Positions 59,273 through 64,000 of a stretch of DNA of 64,000 nucleotides are shown piece after piece. The position numbers were made by a program, and so were the translations under genes. Under the pieces are notes generated by a model that ran no database searches, was not told the DNA's origin, and worked only from the letters and a program-made list of their open reading frames with translations. The stretch spans positions 1,806,911-1,870,910 of the forward strand of contig NZ_KE159567.1 in assembly GCF_000403845.2 (NCBI RefSeq), in the 5' to 3' direction. This stretch comes from Eubacterium sp. 14-2 (lineage in GTDB: Bacteria; Bacillota; Clostridia; Lachnospirales; Lachnospiraceae). The stretch's first letter is position 1, and the number at the start of each line of letters is the position of its first letter.

Positions 59273-60658
59273 ATGGCAAAAAAAAATAGCAAAAAAGTTG
59301 TAAAATTTCACAGAGCATCTCATTTCAATATAGGTGTTGTTGTTTTTCTTATTATTTTTGTATATATGGTTTACAATATTTTCCAGTATTTTACTGCAGG
59401 ACAGGTGGCAGTCTATGAGGTAACGCAGGGAACCATTACTCAGAATCACACGTATACCGGCGTTATTCTGCGGGAAGAAAAAGTGTTTCAGGCGGAGAAT
59501 TCCGGTTATATCAATTATTATAACCGGGATGCTGCGAAGGTCAGTGTTAATACCTATGTGTATTCTGTGGATGAAAGCGGAGATTTTTATAAGGAAATTA
59601 CCAGTCAGAACGACGGGCAGCTTTTTTCCGAAAAAGGTTCCTATGATGAACTGGAGAAAACAGCATCAAATTTTGTGCTGGATTATTCCAACGAGGACTT
59701 TTATAAGGTATACACGTTTCAGTATGATATGGAAGCGGAGCTGATGGAAGCCATAAGCGCCAATGCTTTGTCCAGTCTGGACCATTACCAGGAGGGGACT
59801 TCCGGATTCCATATCCATCAGGCTTCAGAGCCTGGCATAGTGGTATATAATACAGACGGTCTGGAAAATGTGACGACGGAAAATTTTACAAAAGATATTT
59901 TTGACGCCTCTGCCCATCAGAAAAAAAATCTGATTTCCAGAGAGCAGGTAACTGCCGGAGAACCTGCATATAAGATGATTACCAGTGAAATCTGGAATCT
60001 GGTCGTTCCGGTGGAACAGGAACTGGCTAACGATCTGGCCAGGGAGTCTAATATCCAGGTGGAGTTCAAAAAAGACAATTCCACTGCCTGGGGAGTTTCC
60101 CGGATTTTAAATCAGGAGGATGACTGGTATCTGATACTGACCTTCCAGAATTCCGCTGTCCGGTTTGCTGCAGACCGCTATCTGGACGTGAAACTGCTGC
60201 TGTCAGATACGAATGGACTGAAAATACCAAATAAGGCCCTGACGAAAAAAGATTTCTTTCTCATACCAAAAGATTTTCTCACCAAAGGCGGGGATGACGG
60301 GAACAGCGGTGTTACACGCCAGTATAAGGACGACGAGGGCAAAACTGTTATGGAATTTACGGAAGTTACGGTTGCGGAAGAAACAGAAGACAGATACTAT
60401 ATTGCAAATTCTGCTCTGAGTAAGGGGGATATTCTGATAAAATCAGATTCCAGTGACAAATTTACTCTGTCGGAAACGGAATCTCTGCCGGGAGTGTTCA
60501 ATATTAACAGAGGGTATGCGGTATTCCGCAAAGTGGAGATTCTGTTTCAGAATCAGGAATATACCATTGTGGATACGGGAACCAGTTACGGCATTTCTCT
60601 TTATGACCACATTGCGCTGGATGCCTCGTTAATTAAAGAAAATGAAATTATTCGATAA
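59273..60658 (+). CDS. HlyD-like membrane-anchored protein of the sepF cluster
   Basis: A 461-residue protein with a short basic cytoplasmic tail, one membrane helix (about residues 20-42), then an extracytoplasmic region. The start of that region (QGTITQNHTYTGVILREEKVFQAENSGYINYY) resembles the lipoyl/barrel hybrid of HlyD adaptors. There is no coiled-coil hairpin and no exporter gene nearby. Instead it precedes yggS-sepF-ylmH, so a division or envelope role is more likely than drug efflux. No good Shine-Dalgarno sequence is seen before ATG 59273. Confidence 0.78.
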   Translation: MAKKNSKKVVKFHRASHFNIGVVVFLIIFVYMVYNIFQYFTAGQVAVYEVTQGTITQNHTYTGVILREEKVFQAENSGYINYYNRDAAKVSVNTYVYSVDESGDFYKEITSQNDGQLFSEKGSYDELEKTASNFVLDYSNEDFYKVYTFQYDMEAELMEAISANALSSLDHYQEGTSGFHIHQASEPGIVVYNTDGLENVTTENFTKDIFDASAHQKKNLISREQVTAGEPAYKMITSEIWNLVVPVEQELANDLARESNIQVEFKKDNSTAWGVSRILNQEDDWYLILTFQNSAVRFAADRYLDVKLLLSDTNGLKIPNKALTKKDFFLIPKDFLTKGGDDGNSGVTRQYKDDEGKTVMEFTEVTVAEETEDRYYIANSALSKGDILIKSDSSDKFTLSETESLPGVFNINRGYAVFRKVEILFQNQEYTIVDTGTSYGISLYDHIALDASLIKENEIIR

Positions 60659-60682
60659 GTTACCTCAGGAGGATGATATATT

Positions 60683-61390
60683 ATGGTAAAAGAAAATTTA
60701 TTGCAGGTACAGGAAAATATCCGGAAGGCATGTGAAAAATCCGGAAGGAATCCGAAGGAGGTAACGCTGATTGCCGTCAGTAAAACCAAGCCCGTTCCCA
60801 TGCTGAAAGAAGCATATGAAGACGGAAGCCGGGAATTCGGAGAAAATAAAGTACAGGAAATTATGGATAAATATCCGGTTCTGCCACCTGACATCCACTG
60901 GCATATGATTGGACATCTCCAGAGAAATAAAGTAAAATATATTGTGGATAAAGTATGTCTGATTCATTCTGTGGATTCCTTTCGTCTGGCAGAGGAAATC
61001 AGTGCACAGGCAAAGAAGAAACGGGTGGAAGCGGATATTCTGGTGGAAGTCAATATTGCTCAGGAAGAAAGTAAGTTTGGTACTTCCAGGGAAGAGGCTT
61101 TTTGTCTTGTGGAAGAAATTGCCAGGCTTCCCCATATTCACATCAAAGGCCTTATGACAATTGCTCCTTTTGTGGAGAATCCGGAAGATAATCGGGAATA
61201 TTTTCGCCAAATCCGGCAATTATCTGTTGACATAATGCGGAAAAACATTGATAATGTAAGTATGTCTGTGCTCTCCATGGGCATGACAGGTGACTACATG
61301 GTAGCCATAGAAGAAGGAGCCACCATGGTTCGCGTTGGCACAGGTATTTTTGGTGAACGGAATTATCAGAAGACCTGTGAAACTGATTAA
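60683..61390 (+). CDS. PLP homeostasis protein (YggS/YlmE family)
   Basis: A 235-residue PLP-binding protein with alanine-racemase-type barrel. PLP lysine in LIAVSKTKP (about residue 36), FGENKVQE, HMIGHLQRNK, and SMGMTGDY near the phosphate site are all present. It controls vitamin B6 and amino-acid balance; it has no known enzyme activity. Its position before sepF matches ylmE in Bacillus. RBS CAGGAGG precedes ATG 60683. Confidence 0.94.
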   Translation: MVKENLLQVQENIRKACEKSGRNPKEVTLIAVSKTKPVPMLKEAYEDGSREFGENKVQEIMDKYPVLPPDIHWHMIGHLQRNKVKYIVDKVCLIHSVDSFRLAEEISAQAKKKRVEADILVEVNIAQEESKFGTSREEAFCLVEEIARLPHIHIKGLMTIAPFVENPEDNREYFRQIRQLSVDIMRKNIDNVSMSVLSMGMTGDYMVAIEEGATMVRVGTGIFGERNYQKTCETD

Positions 61391-61402
61391 AGGGAGACTA
61401 TT

Positions 61403-61921
61403 ATGGGAATGCTGGATAAATTTTTAGATGTTATGAGGCTGAATTCAGATGATGACGATTTTTATGACGACGACTTCTATGATGATGATTATGAAGAAGA
61501 AAAGCCCAAACGGAAGAGTTTTCTGAAAGAAAAAGAAGCAGAAGACGAAGAAGATGATTTTGAAGAAAAGCGTCCTCGTCCGGTAAAAACGCCGAAAGTG
61601 ACGCCCATGCGCCCTTCCAAAAGACAGGCAAACGGTATGGAAGTATGTGTAATAAAGCCCACCACAGTGGAAGATGCACGGGAAATCACAGAGACATTGC
61701 TGCTGAACCGGACAGTTGTATTAAATGTGGAGGGTCTGGACGTGGATATCGCCCAGCGTATCATAGATTTCACTTCCGGTTCCTGTTTTGCCATCAGCGG
61801 CAATCTTCAGAAAATTTCCAATTACATATTTATCATTACTCCGCCCAGCGTGGATATTTCCGGTGATTTTGCCAATATTATGGATGCCTTTGACGTACCT
61901 GCCATTCAGAGGGATTTTTAG
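61403..61921 (+). CDS. sepF: Cell division protein SepF
   Basis: A 172-residue protein. An N-terminal amphipathic membrane helix (MGMLDKFLDVMRL) is followed by a very acidic linker (about 15-65, rich in Asp, Glu and Lys) and the SepF domain (EVCVIKPTTVEDAREITETLL by pattern, then GSCFAISGNLQKI). It tethers FtsZ to the membrane. It coexists here with minCDE. Confidence 0.95.
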   Translation: MGMLDKFLDVMRLNSDDDDFYDDDFYDDDYEEEKPKRKSFLKEKEAEDEEDDFEEKRPRPVKTPKVTPMRPSKRQANGMEVCVIKPTTVEDAREITETLLLNRTVVLNVEGLDVDIAQRIIDFTSGSCFAISGNLQKISNYIFIITPPSVDISGDFANIMDAFDVPAIQRDF

Positions 61922-61924
61922 AAA

Positions 61925-62686
61925 ATGGCAGAGATGACAAGGGACGAAAAATTACTGGCGAAACGTTTTATTGATTTATCCAGACAGGCACAGCAGAAAA
62001 ACATCGTTGTATTCAGTGAATTTTTAAATTTAAACGAATTGAATATTTTCCGCCGCCAGGGTCCTGAACTCTGCTGCGACTTTGTATTATCCGGCGGATA
62101 TGAATTAAGTGAGCGTCAGATGATTGCATTTTTACCTGATGCTCTTTGTTATACCTGGAAATTTCCGGTTTCCTGTTTGAAAGTCACACCTGTAAATAAA
62201 AAATTTGCAGAGGAACTGAGTCACCGGGATGTGCTTGGAAGCCTGATGAATCTGGGACTTGAGCGTTCCAGGCTGGGGGATATTCTGGTGGATGAACATG
62301 CGATTTATGTATTCTGCCATGAAAAGAATGCAAAATACATTATGGAAGAACTTACCAGAATACGTCATACCACAGTTTGTACTAAACTGGCTGAACCAGG
62401 GGAAATTTCCCTGGAGCCGAAAAAAGAATCCGGGGAGGGAATTATAACTTCCAACCGTCTGGACAGTATCATTGCATGTCTCTGTAAAATATCACGTTCT
62501 CAGGCCAGCCAGTGGATTCGGGGCGGGCGGGTGTTCATCAATAACAGGGAAATTCTTCAGACCACTTATGAATGTAAAGAGCAGGAACTGATTTCCGTGC
62601 GTTCCCTGGGGCGGTTCCGGTTTCTGGGCTGCAGGGGAGAGACACGGAAAGGACGTATGAAAATACAGTATGAAAAATATATCTGA
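61925..62686 (+). CDS. ylmH: S4-domain RNA-binding protein YlmH
   Basis: A 253-residue protein: an N-terminal YlmH domain (about 1-165, RRQGPELCCDFVLSGGYELSERQMIAF by pattern) and a C-terminal S4 domain (about 175-245; SNRLDSIIACLCKISRSQASQWIRGG). YlmH binds ribosomal complexes and acts in rescue of stalled 50S-tRNA in Bacillus. It lies directly after sepF. Confidence 0.93.
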   Translation: MAEMTRDEKLLAKRFIDLSRQAQQKNIVVFSEFLNLNELNIFRRQGPELCCDFVLSGGYELSERQMIAFLPDALCYTWKFPVSCLKVTPVNKKFAEELSHRDVLGSLMNLGLERSRLGDILVDEHAIYVFCHEKNAKYIMEELTRIRHTTVCTKLAEPGEISLEPKKESGEGIITSNRLDSIIACLCKISRSQASQWIRGGRVFINNREILQTTYECKEQELISVRSLGRFRFLGCRGETRKGRMKIQYEKYI

Positions 62687-62700
62687 ATTGAGGAATGATT

Positions 62701-63792
62701 ATGGGAAAAACAATAACAGTTTCTTATGAGGGAAAACCATGTTACAATATTGAAATTCAGCCGGACTTCAGTATGCTTGCGGAACAGTTAAAGGGACTTG
62801 GATACGGCAGGAACCGGGCATGTATCATCACCGAATCCAATGTGGAAAAATGGTATCTGGAAGAGCTGAAATCACTTCTGGAGCCAGTTTTTTCCTGCTG
62901 TACTTCTTTTTGTTTTCCGGCAGGAGAGGCCAGCAAGAATACAGATACCGTAGGAGCAGTTTACCGTCATCTGATTCAGAATTCCTTTGATCGTAAAGAT
63001 GTGTTAATCGCTCTGGGCGGCGGAGTGGTGGGAGATTTAACCGGGTTTGCGGCAGCCACATACCTGCGGGGCATTGATTTTGTACAGGTTCCCACTTCTC
63101 TGCTGGCACAGACGGACAGCAGTATTGGAGGAAAAACCGGAGTGAATTTTCAGCAGTATAAAAATATGGTAGGGGCCTTTTACATGCCGAAACTGGTCTA
63201 TATGAATATTTCTACCCTGAAAACATTACCGGAACGTCAGTTCACTGCAGGTATGGCGGAAATAATCAAACATGGATTTATCAAAGACCGCAATTATACG
63301 GATTTTATCCGCAGCCGCAGCCGGGAAATCCTGGCACAGGATTATTCTGTTATGGAGGAAATGATTTACAGAAGCTGCCGGATTAAAGGAGCTGTGGTGG
63401 AACGCGATCCAAAGGAACAGGGAGAACGCGCTTTGCTGAATTTTGGACATACCATTGGACATGCCATTGAAAAATTGTCGGATTTTTCCCTGTGCCATGG
63501 AGAATGTGTGGCCCTTGGCATGGTAAGCGCCGGTTATATCTCCTGTCTGAAAGGAACTGTTTCCCAGGAACAGCTGGAAGAACTGAAAACAATTCTGCAA
63601 AGCTGTGGATTACCCACATCTCTTGAGGGTTTTTCTCACAGCCCGGAAGAAATTCTGGCAGCTACAAAACTGGATAAAAAGATGGAGTCCGGAAAAATAA
63701 AATTCATCCTGCTGAACGCCCTGGGAGAATCTTATATCACGAAGGAACTGACAGATTCTGAAATTTTAGAAGGGATAAGATATATTTTATGA
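62701..63792 (+). CDS. aroB: 3-dehydroquinate synthase
   Basis: About 363 residues, the second enzyme of the shikimate pathway. The NAD-binding loop is GGGVVGDLTGFAAATYLRG, with the zinc/substrate motifs KTGVNF, MAEIIKHG and LNFGHTIGHAIE. ATG 62695 is too close to GAGG; ATG 62701 is at a normal distance and is chosen. It is not with other aro genes here. It overlaps lspA by 4 bases (ATGA). Confidence 0.95.
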   Translation: MGKTITVSYEGKPCYNIEIQPDFSMLAEQLKGLGYGRNRACIITESNVEKWYLEELKSLLEPVFSCCTSFCFPAGEASKNTDTVGAVYRHLIQNSFDRKDVLIALGGGVVGDLTGFAAATYLRGIDFVQVPTSLLAQTDSSIGGKTGVNFQQYKNMVGAFYMPKLVYMNISTLKTLPERQFTAGMAEIIKHGFIKDRNYTDFIRSRSREILAQDYSVMEEMIYRSCRIKGAVVERDPKEQGERALLNFGHTIGHAIEKLSDFSLCHGECVALGMVSAGYISCLKGTVSQEQLEELKTILQSCGLPTSLEGFSHSPEEILAATKLDKKMESGKIKFILLNALGESYITKELTDSEILEGIRYIL

Positions 63793-64000
63793 ATATAAAA
63801 AAGCGAAACAGTTGTATCATCTATGCAGTCAGTACCATTTTGCTGCTGATGCTGGATCAGATTACAAAATATCTGGCAGTCATCCATTTGAAGGACAGCA
63901 GTTCTCTTATACTGATTCCGGATGTTTTCCAGCTTCATTATCTGGAAAACCAGGGTGCGGCATTTGGCCTTATGCAGGGTCAGAAGCTGTGGTTTGTAAT
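63789..64000 (+). CDS. lspA: Lipoprotein signal peptidase LspA (partial, cut by window end)
   Basis: The first 70 residues of signal peptidase II, an aspartyl protease that removes signals from prolipoproteins. LDQITKYLA contains the first conserved region, and HYLENQGAAFG is the family's N-G-A-AFG motif. The catalytic aspartates lie beyond the window. The start overlaps aroB. Confidence 0.93.
   Translation, partial: MNIKKRNSCIIYAVSTILLLMLDQITKYLAVIHLKDSSSLILIPDVFQLHYLENQGAAFGLMQGQKLWFV

Noticed and set aside
1-64000. rRNA and tRNA genes, riboswitches
   Set aside because: Gaps were read for clover-leaf or known riboswitch patterns by eye and none was convincing; a covariance-model search would be needed to exclude short ones.

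Overview
The window comes from a spore-forming Firmicute, most likely a gut Lachnospiraceae (Blautia/Ruminococcus-like). The evidence is the set of sporulation genes (cotJA-cotJB-cotJC, yqfC-yqfD, a BofC-like gene, a SpoVB/MurJ-type flippase), the Firmicute orders phoH-[HD]-ybeY, mutS-mutL-miaA, radC-mreBCD-PBP2-minCDE-rodA-mgsA and yggS-sepF-ylmH, and serine-recombinase cassettes typical of that family. No rRNA or tRNA gene was recognised.

Positions 1-9.5 kb are the right end of a GC-rich prophage or phage-like element. It holds the end of a structural gene, a GH18-type tail hydrolase, a holin, a three-domain endolysin, and an integration cassette (small helical protein, HTH/zinc-ribbon protein, SHOCT-like protein, two overlapping large serine recombinases). 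An AT-rich membrane-protein gene (9.5-10.3 kb, minus strand) follows. Then comes a patchwork of older mobile DNA (10.3-15.2 kb): a recombinase without its catalytic serine, an MFS exporter behind a promoter with two palindromes, a methyltransferase, and a recombinase scrap.

Positions 15.2-19.1 kb encode an unusual amino-acid ABC system. Its lipoprotein/permease fusion appears to carry one whole and two half solute-binding domains. Its ATPase has an extra C-terminal domain, and a stand-alone cyclic-nucleotide-binding-fold protein follows. At 19.2-20.2 kb the minus-strand cotJ operon has an expanded repeat in CotJA, and cotJC is cut off by a recombinase scrap.

Positions 20.3-29.6 kb form a tightly packed run: hybrid histidine kinase, double-receiver protein, tRNA-dihydrouridine synthase, Hsp90-like ATPase, TPR-like partner and pyrimidine-nucleoside phosphorylase. 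The rest (29.7-64 kb) is conserved core chromosome: sporulation/PhoH/YbeY, two FAD enzymes, mismatch repair, the elongation and Min systems, methylglyoxal synthase, DD-carboxypeptidase, the SepF cluster, aroB and the start of lspA. The mutS-mutL gap interrupts this core with a Xer-like palindrome, a decayed Uma2-type gene and a long hairpin.

The strongest leads are the permuted ABC/cNMP system, the Hsp90-TPR pair beside a phosphorelay, the recombinase with three repeated zinc-ribbon modules, the split GH18 barrel, the large insert in PBP2, and the cotJC truncation.
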